Part shown: positions 18,008-26,182 of the stretch, piece by piece
How the letters are laid out: each line of letters starts with the position of its first letter
Numbering within the stretch: the stretch's first letter is position 1
DNA from: Sphingobacterium psychroaquaticum
Lineage (GTDB): Bacteria > Bacteroidota > Bacteroidia > Sphingobacteriales > Sphingobacteriaceae
NCBI RefSeq assembly: GCF_900177625.1
Contig: NZ_FXAU01000001.1
Location: forward strand, 984,644 to 1,048,643
DNA length: 64,000 nt
Direction: 5' to 3'
Position numbers and translations under genes: made by a program
Notes under the pieces: generated by a model
What the model was told of the DNA's origin: nothing
Seen by the model: only the letters and a program-made list of their open reading frames with translations
Databases searched by the model: none

Positions 18008-19384
18008 ATGGCAACAATCCTGATTATCGACGATGAACGTCCTATCCGTAGTTCGCTCCGTGATATATTAGAGTATGAAGATTATAAAGTCCTTGACGTG
18101 GACAATGGCGTGGACGCACTGGAAATCCTCAAAAAAGAGAAGATAGATCTGGTTCTCTGCGATATTAAGATGAATAAGATGGATGGGATGGAGGTGCTGA
18201 CCGCTGCTCAGGAGATCTCGGAGTCCCCTTTTATTATGATATCGGGACATGGTACCATTGAGACTGCGGTGGAGGCAGCAAGAAGAGGGGCTTATGATTT
18301 CTTGGAAAAACCGTTAGATTTAAATCGGCTCTTAATTACCGTTCGTAATGCGCTGGAAAAAGGAACCTTGGTCAAAGAAGCGAAAGTTTTAAAGAAAAAG
18401 GTAAAGCGTACCAAGGAAATATTAGGGGAGTCGATTGGTATTAATTTGGTAAAGGAAACCATCGATCGTGTTGCGCCAACAGAAGCCCGTGTTTTGGTGA
18501 CTGGAGAAAATGGTTCGGGTAAGGAACTCGTTGCTCGTTGGCTTCATGATAAATCTAATAGGTCAGGCTTATCCTTAATTGAAGTCAACTGTGCGGCTAT
18601 TCCTTCGGAGTTGATTGAATCAGAGCTTTTTGGACACGAGAAGGGATCCTTTACATCGGCGGTGAAGCAGCGTATCGGTAAATTCGAACAAGCGAACGGC
18701 GGCACACTATTTTTAGATGAGATTGGTGATATGAGTCTTTCTGCGCAAGCAAAAGTGTTACGTGCGCTCCAGGAAAATCGTATTACACGCGTCGGTGGCG
18801 AAAAAGAGATCGAAGTTAATGTGCGCGTAATTGCGGCAACCAATAAGGACCTGTTAAAGGAAATAGAGTTGGGTAATTTTAGGATGGACTTGTACCACCG
18901 TTTGAGCGTTATTTTGATACATGTGCCGTCGTTGAAAGAAAGAGAAGACGATATTCCTTTAATTGCCTCTAGTTTTTGTGAAGAGATTTGTAGCGAATAT
19001 AATGTACCGACCAAGGAGATAACAAAAGATGCGATGGCAGCTTTGAAGAAGCTTCCATGGAGTGGGAATATCCGCGAATTGCGTAATATGGTGGAACGAC
19101 TTGTGATTTTGAGTGATAAGAAGATCACGGATAAAGATGTGCAGTTGTATGCTAACCCAACGGGGCCGACGAACAGCGGTATAGATCGTGAGTGTCAAGA
19201 AACGTTAGATTTAGATCGTTTTGAATCGTTCCAAGATTATAAAGATCATGCGGAGAAGATATACATAACATTCAAGTTGGATAAACACGGTTGGAATGTG
19301 TCAAAAACAGCAGACGAGATAGGCATACAGCGTAGTCACCTGTATCATAAAATAGAAAAATTTGGTCTGAAGAGAGCCGAATAA
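18008..19384 (+). CDS. NtrC-family sigma-54 response regulator
   Basis: A 458-residue activator. Receiver domain 1-120 with DDE near the N-terminus and phospho-acceptor Asp52 in LCDIKM; AAA+ sigma-54 domain with Walker A GENGSGKE and Walker B GGTLFLDEIGD; C-terminal Fis-type helix-turn-helix (SKTADEIGIQRSHLYHKI). The loop that contacts sigma-54, normally GAFTGA, reads GSFTSA. ATG 18008 starts at the receiver; a longer frame from 17837 would begin inside the RNase P RNA and is rejected. No sensor kinase is adjacent, so the input is unknown. A 21-bp bidirectional terminator follows. Confidence 0.93.
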   Translation: MATILIIDDERPIRSSLRDILEYEDYKVLDVDNGVDALEILKKEKIDLVLCDIKMNKMDGMEVLTAAQEISESPFIMISGHGTIETAVEAARRGAYDFLEKPLDLNRLLITVRNALEKGTLVKEAKVLKKKVKRTKEILGESIGINLVKETIDRVAPTEARVLVTGENGSGKELVARWLHDKSNRSGLSLIEVNCAAIPSELIESELFGHEKGSFTSAVKQRIGKFEQANGGTLFLDEIGDMSLSAQAKVLRALQENRITRVGGEKEIEVNVRVIAATNKDLLKEIELGNFRMDLYHRLSVILIHVPSLKEREDDIPLIASSFCEEICSEYNVPTKEITKDAMAALKKLPWSGNIRELRNMVERLVILSDKKITDKDVQLYANPTGPTNSGIDRECQETLDLDRFESFQDYKDHAEKIYITFKLDKHGWNVSKTADEIGIQRSHLYHKIEKFGLKRAE

Positions 19385-19388
19385 TCAT

Positions 19389-19433
19389 AAAACAAAAAAG
19401 GTTGTCGAACTATTCGACAACCTTTTTTGTTTT
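19389..19433. terminator. bidirectional intrinsic terminator
   Basis: A perfect 21-bp stem: 19389-19409 with 19413-19433, centre GGTTGTCGAA-CTA-TTCGACAACC, flanked by A6 and T6. It serves both the NtrC-type gene (plus) and the small membrane protein gene (minus), whose stop codon begins 1 base beyond it. Confidence 0.92.
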
Positions 19434-19434
19434 A

Positions 19435-19620
19435 TCAATCATTGAATCTTCTCTTCTGTCTCCTCACTAACACAATGATGACAACGAGTAGCAAGACAAC
19501 ACCAATACCAATGACCATGGCAGGTGATTCTTTATGTACTGCAGTTGCTATATGTTTTTGGCTTGCCTGTACGAAGTTAATAAGAAGCGTTGATAAAAAT
19601 AATAACGACACTTTTTTCAT
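19435..19620 (-). CDS. small membrane protein, 61 residues
   Basis: Starts MKKVSLLFLSTLLINFVQAS, a signal-peptide-like segment with possible cut after QAS. A polar stretch of about 18 residues follows, then a hydrophobic helix (about 34-53, VIGIGVVLLLVVIIVLV) and a basic tail RRQKRR. I do not recognise a family. The gene is supported by its ATG, the protein-like signal/TM layout, and a stop that abuts a perfect bidirectional terminator. Predicted topology is periplasmic loop with cytoplasmic basic tail. Confidence 0.6.
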   Translation of the reverse strand: MKKVSLLFLSTLLINFVQASQKHIATAVHKESPAMVIGIGVVLLLVVIIVLVRRQKRRFND

Positions 19621-19741
19621 AACTAATCTAATTTAAATTTATAACGAAGTTAATATAGTGAATTTTTCTTGAAAAAAGAAATTTAGTTATGAACAATTAT
19701 TTTTCTATCAAAATTACTGAAAAACAGTGTGATAAAAATTT

Positions 19742-20584
19742 CTAAGCTCTCGCTACAGGTGTGTTTACGAGCTCTTGCGCTTCCCGTAGGACTTCTTCTT
19801 TCTTTTCGTTTTTCAGCTCGATTTGTTGAAGAAAATCGGGACCATTCACCAGATCTTTTACCAAGATACAACCGCGACGAAGGAGCTGGCCTTTATCTAA
19901 ATCGCTTAGTGTCGTGAGGCAAGTTATTGGATATAGACCTTTGTTGTCTACTCGCTCTTTAATACTCGTTTTTTCGGGGTAATCCCACGAAAGTAAATTG
20001 AGGTGGTAGTATCTTCCAAAATCTTTAGAGTCGCTTGTTAGGTGCGCGTTGGTGACAAGCCAGCCATCTGTAAACTGGCGATTCTCATTAAAGAATACAA
20101 AATCTTTGTCTTTAATATCCTTAACACGTGACATGAAGTACATTGGAGTGGTCACCGAGATCTTAGCATCGGGATCATTTCTAAATTTACACTCAATTGC
20201 TAGGAGACTATCTGCTTTAGCAGCGATAACGTCAATTTCATGTGTTACTGCGTGCCCCTGGATCACCTGTCCGGTTACGGTGCGATACCCATCATCGGTA
20301 AATAGTTTACCGATCCATTGTTCAAAATAAAAGCCTTCGGGCCCAAGGTCCCGAAGTGCCTTCTTGAGGGAGTATCGGGCAGCGTAGGTGTTGCGTTGTT
20401 TTTTTAGTGAATCGAAGGCTAGTTCGTAAAGTTCACGCGTAGTGATTCCATCGTGCAATTTAGGGCTGATATCTTGGTATATTAGCTCAACTTGTGCGCT
20501 ACTTGCGCCAGATCGTGTGAGCGATTTTTTTAAGCTGTCGACATCAAAAGGAACCATTTCACCTGAATATTTTGTAACTCTCAT
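19742..20584 (-). CDS. ATP-cone domain fused to Mrr-like PD-(D/E)xK nuclease
   Basis: A 280-residue protein from the ATG at 20584. Residues 1-85 form an ATP-cone (start MRVTKYSGEMVPFD), the nucleotide-sensing module known from ribonucleotide reductase and NrdR. Residues about 90-185 form a Mrr_cat/Holliday-resolvase-like nuclease core with HEID (Asp118) and IECK (Glu131, Lys133), the intact PD-(D/E)xK set. The last ~80 residues are less clear. A longer frame from 20671 has no domain match in its first 29 residues. No methylase or specificity gene is nearby, so it is not a standard restriction system. Confidence 0.8.
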   Translation of the reverse strand: MRVTKYSGEMVPFDVDSLKKSLTRSGASSAQVELIYQDISPKLHDGITTRELYELAFDSLKKQRNTYAARYSLKKALRDLGPEGFYFEQWIGKLFTDDGYRTVTGQVIQGHAVTHEIDVIAAKADSLLAIECKFRNDPDAKISVTTPMYFMSRVKDIKDKDFVFFNENRQFTDGWLVTNAHLTSDSKDFGRYYHLNLLSWDYPEKTSIKERVDNKGLYPITCLTTLSDLDKGQLLRRGCILVKDLVNGPDFLQQIELKNEKKEEVLREAQELVNTPVARA

Positions 20585-20680
20585 GTTATCTGATTTTTTG
20601 TTATGTTTTTTAAAAATAGTAAAACATTTTGGTCCTTTTAGCTGTTGTTTAGTTAAAAAAAAGTATTTCAAATTAATTTT

Positions 20681-20977
20681 ATGGGGATTGTTGATACGAC
20701 ACTGGAGAACGTCAAAAATAGGATAGAAGTAGCCTGCGATGCTGGAGAGATTGAACGCTCAGAGCGCGTTGTCTCGGTGCTTGCGGGGAGTTTAATGGTG
20801 GGTAATAGTTTGACCAATATCGTACGGCATCCGGCGGCTTCGATTACGGGTATGCTCCTTGGCGGAGCATTAGTCGCACGGGGTGTTATGGGCAAATGTT
20901 TACTCAAGGGATTGTTACGTAAAAATGACTACCGCAAAAAGGTAACGGTCATTGAACATAGGTATTTTGTAAAATAG
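20681..20977 (+). CDS. YgaP-like (DUF2892) membrane protein
   Basis: A 98-residue protein with SERVVSVLAGSLMVGNSL and SITGMLLGGALVARGVMGKC, two membrane-active segments in the layout of the DUF2892/YgaP transmembrane domain. This domain often precedes cyclase-like or rhodanese domains; here it stands alone. Role unknown. It is divergent from the ATP-cone nuclease gene with a 96-base gap and ends before a clear terminator. Confidence 0.75.
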   Translation: MGIVDTTLENVKNRIEVACDAGEIERSERVVSVLAGSLMVGNSLTNIVRHPAASITGMLLGGALVARGVMGKCLLKGLLRKNDYRKKVTVIEHRYFVK

Positions 20978-21000
20978 ATTCGTGTTTGTTTTGTAATGCG

Positions 21001-21038
21001 ACAGCTGAACGCCGGGAGGTATTCGGCTGTTTTTTTTG
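21001..21038 (+). terminator. intrinsic terminator
   Basis: ACAGCTGAA (21001-21009) pairs with TTCGGCTGT (21022-21030; one G-T wobble), followed by eight or more Ts. Ends the DUF2892 transcript. Confidence 0.85.
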
Positions 21039-21213
21039 CGCATTACTTCGTTGGGGTGTGATGTGAAGGGTAGGCTCTTTATGGTTGACGGGGTCGCACA
21101 TTGTTGACAGGAAAGACGAGATAAAATTATATGTATATTCGCATCGCAAGAAAGAAGGTGTAAGCAGGTTTTTGACGGAAGACATTTATAACTTTCATAA
21201 ACGATACGTAAAC

Positions 21214-21900
21214 ATGAAAAAGAAACTCGTTGTATTCACTGGCGCAGGGATTTCCGCAGAGAGCGGATTAAAAACTTTCCGAGGGTCTGATGGCTTATGG
21301 GAAGGTTACAATATTGAAGAAGTAGCTACCCCTGCTGGGTGGAAGAAAGATCCGGCCTTGGTGTTGGAGTTTTATAATCTTCGTCGAAAACAATGTGTCG
21401 AAGCGCAGCCCAATGCTGCACATTTAGCGCTAGTAGATTTCGAAGCCCTGTACGATGTAAAGGTTATTACACAAAATATTGATGATCTTCATGAGCGTGC
21501 TGGCAGTAGGTGTGTCTTGCATTTGCATGGTGAGATTCGAAAAGCCCAATCTTCATTGAGTCCTCGCTTTGTGTATCGCATGGAGACGGATGAGATTCGT
21601 ATGGGAGATAGCTGTGAGCTTGGTTCACAGTTGCGCCCGCACGTTGTTTGGTTTGGTGAGGCGGTTCCGAACCTAGAGAAAGCGATCGATATTACAGCAG
21701 AGGCGGATATCTTTGTGGTCATAGGCACTTCTTTGCAAGTTTACCCAGCGGCAACGTTACTACAAGAAACCAATGCAGGCTGTAAAGTTTATTTATTAGA
21801 TCCAAATGCAGATCAAATTTCCGTTCCTTCCCATGTAGTGCGTATTGCGAAGAATGCAGGAGAAGGAGTCGAAGAACTACGTGTTTTACTGGCCGAATAA
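21214..21900 (+). CDS. sirtuin-family NAD-dependent protein deacylase
   Basis: A 228-residue SIR2 enzyme removing acyl groups from lysines with NAD. Visible motifs: GAGISAESGLKTFRG (NAD binding), TQNIDDLHERAG, and catalytic His105 in LHLHGE. Tyr54 and Arg57 (FYNLRR) match the Tyr-x-x-Arg pair of SIRT5/CobB class III enzymes that favours succinyl and malonyl groups. The four zinc cysteines of most sirtuins are missing; only one Cys remains in that region (DSCELGS). ATG 21214 is chosen because the frame from 21085 adds 43 residues with no family match. Confidence 0.92.
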   Translation: MKKKLVVFTGAGISAESGLKTFRGSDGLWEGYNIEEVATPAGWKKDPALVLEFYNLRRKQCVEAQPNAAHLALVDFEALYDVKVITQNIDDLHERAGSRCVLHLHGEIRKAQSSLSPRFVYRMETDEIRMGDSCELGSQLRPHVVWFGEAVPNLEKAIDITAEADIFVVIGTSLQVYPAATLLQETNAGCKVYLLDPNADQISVPSHVVRIAKNAGEGVEELRVLLAE

Positions 21901-21995
21901 TATTCTTTATAAGAACATAAGTTGCTCTTGTTCAGTTTTTTATGTGTTTTATGTGTTATTTGTGTTTATGCAAAAGACGTGTCACTGATGTGTTT

Positions 21996-22034
21996 AAACA
22001 AAGGATTCCGAATAAAATTCGGAATCCTTTGTTT
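21996..22034. terminator. strong hairpin after the sirtuin gene
   Basis: AAACAAAGGATTCCGAAT pairs with ATTCGGAATCCTTTGTTT over AAA, an 18-bp perfect stem with T-rich 3' end. It can terminate the sirtuin transcript (plus) and, reversed, the 81-residue gene (minus). Confidence 0.85.
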
Positions 22035-22086
22035 TTGATTTTTAATAAATTGTTTTTGAGGTGTTTACGTGGTTTTGATAAACTTT

Positions 22087-22332
22087 TTATTCATATCTAT
22101 TATAGGCAGAAATAAAAGATGCGCGCATCTGTTCAAACTGTTTAATGACTTCATTAATAAAGGTTTCATCCAGTAATTCAAATACACCATTAACACCTCC
22201 GATAACATCGGTTTCCGCAATTTTATAAGACTGCTCTAAAGTGCCTTGTTCAAATTTGATTATAAACTTTTGGTTCATACCAAAAATAGAAATCTTACAG
22301 TCGGGGTGAGGTAGTTCAGCTAAAATACGCAT
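22087..22332 (-). CDS. conserved small protein of unknown function, 81 residues
   Basis: Starts MRILAELPHPDCKISIFGMN and continues with a beta-rich first half and a helical second half (FINEVIKQFEQMRASFISAYNRYE). No signal peptide or membrane segment. I do not recognise a named domain. It lies downstream of gdhA on the same strand, but a terminator-like hairpin ends only about 8 bases before its ATG and a TAnnTTTG box precedes that hairpin, so it probably has its own transcript with a structured leader. Confidence 0.75.
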   Translation of the reverse strand: MRILAELPHPDCKISIFGMNQKFIIKFEQGTLEQSYKIAETDVIGGVNGVFELLDETFINEVIKQFEQMRASFISAYNRYE

Positions 22333-22339
22333 AGGATAA

Positions 22340-22381
22340 TAAAAAAAAACAGTAGACTAAATTCGTTATAGTCTACTGTTT
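22340..22381 (-). terminator. gdhA terminator / leader hairpin of the 81-residue gene
   Basis: On the minus strand AAACAGTAGACTA pairs with TAGTCTACTGTTT (plus 22347-22359 and 22369-22381; 13 bp), followed by a run of nine or ten Ts that ends a few bases before the next ATG. Confidence 0.85.
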
Positions 22382-22389
22382 CAAAAATA
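22382..22389 (-). promoter_or_regulatory. -7 element before the 81-residue gene
   Basis: TATTTTTG on the minus strand matches TAnnTTTG. It predicts a start at about 22377, inside the 5' arm of the hairpin, so any transcript from here would begin with this hairpin. Confidence 0.4.
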
Positions 22390-22423
22390 AGTTAAAAAAT
22401 GGAGTATACCTAATGCTACCGGC

Positions 22424-23758
22424 TTAAACCAAACCTTGTGCTTTCATAGCGGAAGCGACTTTGATAAATCCACCAATATTTGCTCCTTTTAAGTAATTCA
22501 CATGACCATCCTCTTCACGGCCATACTTAATACAGGTTTTGTGGATATTCTCCATAATACCTTTGAGTTGGGCATCAACCTTTTCTGATGGCCACTGTTG
22601 GCCGATCCAGTTTTGGGACATCTCGAGGCCTGATACAGCTACACCGCCAGCATTTGCTGCTTTACCGGGAGCAAAATATACTTTTCCTTTGTGGAAAGCT
22701 TTGATTGCATCAGCTGTTGAAGGCATATTAGCGCCTTCGGCAACAAACTTACAGCCGTTCTTAATTAAGATCTTTGCGTCATCGCCATCCAATTCATTCT
22801 GTGTAGCACATGGAAGTGCAATATCACATGGGAAATGCCAAGGTTTTTTGTCGGCATAGAAAGAGGCTGATTTAAATTTCTTAGGGTAATCGGAGATATT
22901 TCTACCTAAAGTATTGATGTAGGTAAGTTTTTCAATGGTAAAACCATCAGGGTCATGTACGCATCCAGTACTATTCGATAAGGTGATAACCTTTCCGCCT
23001 AAATGAATGGCCTTCTCAGCGGCGTAATAGGCGACGTTTCCAGCGCCGGAAATCGTGATTGTCTTTCCGTTAAAGTCGTCATCCAGGCTCTCTAAAATGC
23101 ATTGAACAAAGTAAAGTAAGCCATATCCCGTAGCCTCTGGACGAATATATGATCCGCCCCAGTTTTTGCCTTTACCTGTCAGTACGCCAGTAAAGTTGTT
23201 TTGGATACGCTTATATTGACCAAACATATAACCAACTTCTCGCTCCCCAACACCAATATCACCAGCAGGAACGTCTGTTTCGGCACCGACATGGCGGTAT
23301 AGTTCTGTCATAAAACTTTGGCAGAAGCGCATAATTTCCATGTCTGATTTTCCTTTAGGGTCAAAATCAGAACCGCCTTTACCACCGCCTAAAGGAATTC
23401 CTGTTAAGCTGTTTTTGAACACTTGCTCAAAAGCTAAAAATTTCAGGATACTTAAGTTAACGGTAGGAGAAAAGCGTAAACCACCTTTATATGGGCCTAT
23501 AGCACTGTTCATCTGAACGCGATATCCGCGGTTTACCTGTACTTCATTATTATCATCCAACCAGGTGACGCGAAAACTAATGACACGCTCTGGTTCCACA
23601 ATACGTTCCAAAATCTTTAAATCTTTCCATGTAGGGTGTCTTTCATTGATATAGGGAATTAAATCTTCCGTTACTTCGGCAACAGCTTGTAAGAATTCCG
23701 GTTCATTAGGATTTTTATCCGCAACATGTTTGATGAAATTTTTAAAGTTTAGGGACAT
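22424..23758 (-). CDS. gdhA: glutamate dehydrogenase, NADP-type
   Basis: Interconverts 2-oxoglutarate plus ammonia and glutamate, a main route of ammonia assimilation. The 444 residues match hexameric GdhA: GPYKGGLRFSP with the substrate lysines, PLGGGKGGSDFDPKG with the catalytic lysine region, and a Rossmann GAGNVAYYAAEKA. The GKSD segment and overall length fit the small hexameric NADPH class. Transcribed from a TAAATTTG box at 23796-23803; terminated by the hairpin at 22347-22381. Confidence 0.95.
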   Translation of the reverse strand: MSLNFKNFIKHVADKNPNEPEFLQAVAEVTEDLIPYINERHPTWKDLKILERIVEPERVISFRVTWLDDNNEVQVNRGYRVQMNSAIGPYKGGLRFSPTVNLSILKFLAFEQVFKNSLTGIPLGGGKGGSDFDPKGKSDMEIMRFCQSFMTELYRHVGAETDVPAGDIGVGEREVGYMFGQYKRIQNNFTGVLTGKGKNWGGSYIRPEATGYGLLYFVQCILESLDDDFNGKTITISGAGNVAYYAAEKAIHLGGKVITLSNSTGCVHDPDGFTIEKLTYINTLGRNISDYPKKFKSASFYADKKPWHFPCDIALPCATQNELDGDDAKILIKNGCKFVAEGANMPSTADAIKAFHKGKVYFAPGKAANAGGVAVSGLEMSQNWIGQQWPSEKVDAQLKGIMENIHKTCIKYGREEDGHVNYLKGANIGGFIKVASAMKAQGLV

Positions 23759-23795
23759 ACGTTATTGATTTTTGTTCTTATGATATATGGTATTG

Positions 23796-23803
23796 CAAAT
23801 TTA
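23796..23803 (-). promoter_or_regulatory. -7 element of gdhA
   Basis: TAAATTTG on the minus strand, predicting a start near 23791 and a leader of about 33 bases. Confidence 0.5.
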
Positions 23804-23963
23804 TCAATAAAAAATCACTTTTCATAATGATAAGTTTGTGACACATGTCTTCTGATTAATAAAATTGGATTTTAAGACAGGGGAGACCTGTACGAAGGGA
23901 GTGGAGACTATCTTAAAAATAGCTATATTTAAGATGTTGATTTACAATATTTAACCCGTATTA

Positions 23964-24617
23964 ATGTTTACAGATCATCAATATTTAGATCGTTATCCGG
24001 TCCAACTGGATAGTAGGTTGCTAATCTTAGGGACCATACATCCGCATAATACGGGTGATTTTAAGATTCCTTTTTTCTATGGCAATAAAAACAGCATCTG
24101 GAATCTTTTGAGCGATGCATTTCCGAAACTATTGCCAAAACCTATTGTATTGGAAAATGTATTGTCTTTTTTACAGCACGGACGCATCTCGCTTAGTGAT
24201 ACCATTCGGCAATGTCGACGATTGAGGCATACTGCATTGGATACGGATTTAGTTCCGGAAATCCTAAATTATGAACTGATTGATCAAATTAAGGAGTCTC
24301 AAATTGAACAAATTTTATGTACCAGTGGGTTTGGTAAAAACAATGCGTTTAGGTTGTTTTATGAAGGTTTATTAGGTTTGAAGATTACGCCTGAAATCAG
24401 GGCTAAACGCGAAGTTCTGTTGCCCGATTCAATCTTTGGAAGACCTGTCTTAGTAAAAGCGCTTTATTCTCCTTCGGGATCCTCTAATATATCATTTTCA
24501 CGGCATCCATTATATGTGGCCAACAAGGATAAATACGCCAGCTTCCCAAATCCAGTATATACATTTAAAGTGGATTACTACAGAACGCAATTTGCTGTTT
24601 TGGATTTACAAGACTAA
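23964..24617 (+). CDS. uracil-DNA-glycosylase-superfamily-like protein
   Basis: A 217-residue soluble protein. LLILGTIHPHNTGDFKI followed by FFYGNKNSIWNLLSDAF resembles the first motif of UDG/MUG-type glycosylases (GxxPG...FYxxPxNxFW), and LYSPSGSSN near residue 173 sits where the family has its SPS/HPSP-type loop. The central helix region is divergent. A DNA-repair or base-sensing role is an inference from fold-level similarity; catalytic residues cannot be fixed by eye. It stands alone between gdhA (divergent) and the cys operon (convergent). Confidence 0.5.
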   Translation: MFTDHQYLDRYPVQLDSRLLILGTIHPHNTGDFKIPFFYGNKNSIWNLLSDAFPKLLPKPIVLENVLSFLQHGRISLSDTIRQCRRLRHTALDTDLVPEILNYELIDQIKESQIEQILCTSGFGKNNAFRLFYEGLLGLKITPEIRAKREVLLPDSIFGRPVLVKALYSPSGSSNISFSRHPLYVANKDKYASFPNPVYTFKVDYYRTQFAVLDLQD

Positions 24618-24853
24618 CGTAAACAATGCTTGCCCCAAATAACTTATGTTAAAAATAAGGATTCAGTAATCTATTCACGTATATAGCGGCGTAAAATATA
24701 GATTGTGAGTATTATACATATATAAAACGTTATAATAATAATGTATTATAATTTATATTATGTTAAATAGAATATTTGCGTTTTACCCCCTTCTTGGCTT
24801 TGGTATTGATAATTCATGGTTTGGTTAGATGCTTTGTCACTGCTGTATAAATT
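24618..24853. other. AT-rich intergenic stretch without recognisable gene
   Basis: Very AT-rich DNA with an imperfectly symmetric TATAATA-rich core near 24725-24765. No start-stop frame with protein-like content, no tRNA, no clear promoter. It lies between the ends of two convergent genes. Confidence 0.5.
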
Positions 24854-24882
24854 AAAAAAGCCACCTAATTTAGGTAGCTTTT
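24854..24882. terminator. terminator of the cys operon
   Basis: AAAAGC-c-ACCTA pairs with TAGGT-a-GCTTTT around ATT, with one internal mismatch. On the minus strand the T-run (plus A-run 24854-24859) follows. It lies 36 bases past the cysN stop. Confidence 0.75.
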
Positions 24883-24917
24883 GATGGTATTATGAAGTTA
24901 TGGTTAGGCGTATTAAA

Positions 24918-26168
24918 TTATTCCGCTGTTTCAATCAATGCTGCTGCGACAGTTAGATTTGTACGTGGGTCAATCAATATGGCTCTCGCATTTTCCGGAA
25001 AATCTGAACTTAGATCAAAGACAACATCATTTGCTGCGCGCACGCTGATTCTCGCAATATCATTCAAATGTACTTGTGTGTCATTAAAAATCTTCTCTTG
25101 TGTATTTACATCGTATTTGTACGCGATGTCAGCAATTTTAACCTTTGTTGTGGCGGTATGGTTTTGCAGTAAATAAACTTGTGAATCGTCAAGAGATCTG
25201 GTATCAAACCAACAAATATTGGCGCTAAAACCTCGTGAGGCATGCGGTTGGTTATTTACGGAGGTTATAATATCTCCGCGTGATACGTCTACATCGTCTG
25301 CCAAGTGTAAGATAATAGATTGACCATTTTCTGCCTGTAACAGGTTTTCTTGATTAAGCTCAATGGCCTTGATGGAAGTACGGGTGCCGCTTGGTAAAAT
25401 GACGACCTCTTCCCCTACCTGCAACCCCGCTCCGATTACGCGGCCAGCGTAACCACGGTAGTCGTGTAGTGCATCGGTTTGTGGTCGCACAACCCATTGT
25501 ACCGGAAAGCGCCAGGAAGCGGTCTCTTGTTGCTCTTCGATCACTATATTTTCCAAATATGTAAGTAGTGACGGTCCCTTGTGCCAAGATAAATGCGCTG
25601 ATTCATGGACGATATTGTCACCACGCAAAGCCGATACAGGGATAAAATCGACGTCGGATAGCGCTAAACGTCCCGCGAGTGCTGTATAATCCTTTTTAAT
25701 GTTCTCATAGACCGATTCGTCATAATCAACCATATCCATTTTATTGATACAGACCAATACCTTTTTTATTGACAATAGTTTTGCTAGAAAGGAATGTCGT
25801 TTTGTTTGCTCGATAACACCTTTTCGTGCGTCAATTAAGATGATGATTAGGTCCGAATTTGAGGCGCCTGTAACCATGTTTCGGGTGTACTGAATATGTC
25901 CGGGTGCATCGGCAATAATAAACTTGCGATTTTCTGTCTGGAAATATTTATAAGCCACATCAATGGTTATCCCTTGCTCACGCTCTGCTTTTAATCCATC
26001 TGTTAAAATCGCTAGATCCACTGTGCCATCGTTATTTTTTCGGTTGGCATTTTTGATCGCTTCTAGCTGATCGTCCAAAATAGAATTTGTATCGTATAAT
26101 AGGCGTCCAATCAATGTACTTTTACCATCGTCGACGGATCCTGCCGTAATAAATTTCAGAATGTTCAT
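24918..26168 (-). CDS. cysN: sulfate adenylyltransferase, GTPase subunit
   Basis: With CysD it makes adenosine 5'-phosphosulfate (APS) from ATP and sulfate, driven by GTP. The 416 residues have the EF-Tu-like GTPase motifs: SVDDGKSTLIGRL (P-loop), DAPGHIQYTRNM, and NKMD, followed by two beta-barrel domains. There is no C-terminal APS kinase domain, so the pathway here does not obviously go on to PAPS. Last gene of the sir-cobA-met8-cysH-cysD-cysN operon; 14 bases after cysD. Confidence 0.96.
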   Translation of the reverse strand: MNILKFITAGSVDDGKSTLIGRLLYDTNSILDDQLEAIKNANRKNNDGTVDLAILTDGLKAEREQGITIDVAYKYFQTENRKFIIADAPGHIQYTRNMVTGASNSDLIIILIDARKGVIEQTKRHSFLAKLLSIKKVLVCINKMDMVDYDESVYENIKKDYTALAGRLALSDVDFIPVSALRGDNIVHESAHLSWHKGPSLLTYLENIVIEEQQETASWRFPVQWVVRPQTDALHDYRGYAGRVIGAGLQVGEEVVILPSGTRTSIKAIELNQENLLQAENGQSIILHLADDVDVSRGDIITSVNNQPHASRGFSANICWFDTRSLDDSQVYLLQNHTATTKVKIADIAYKYDVNTQEKIFNDTQVHLNDIARISVRAANDVVFDLSSDFPENARAILIDPRTNLTVAAALIETAE

Positions 26169-26182
26169 GTTTCCTCCTGTAA

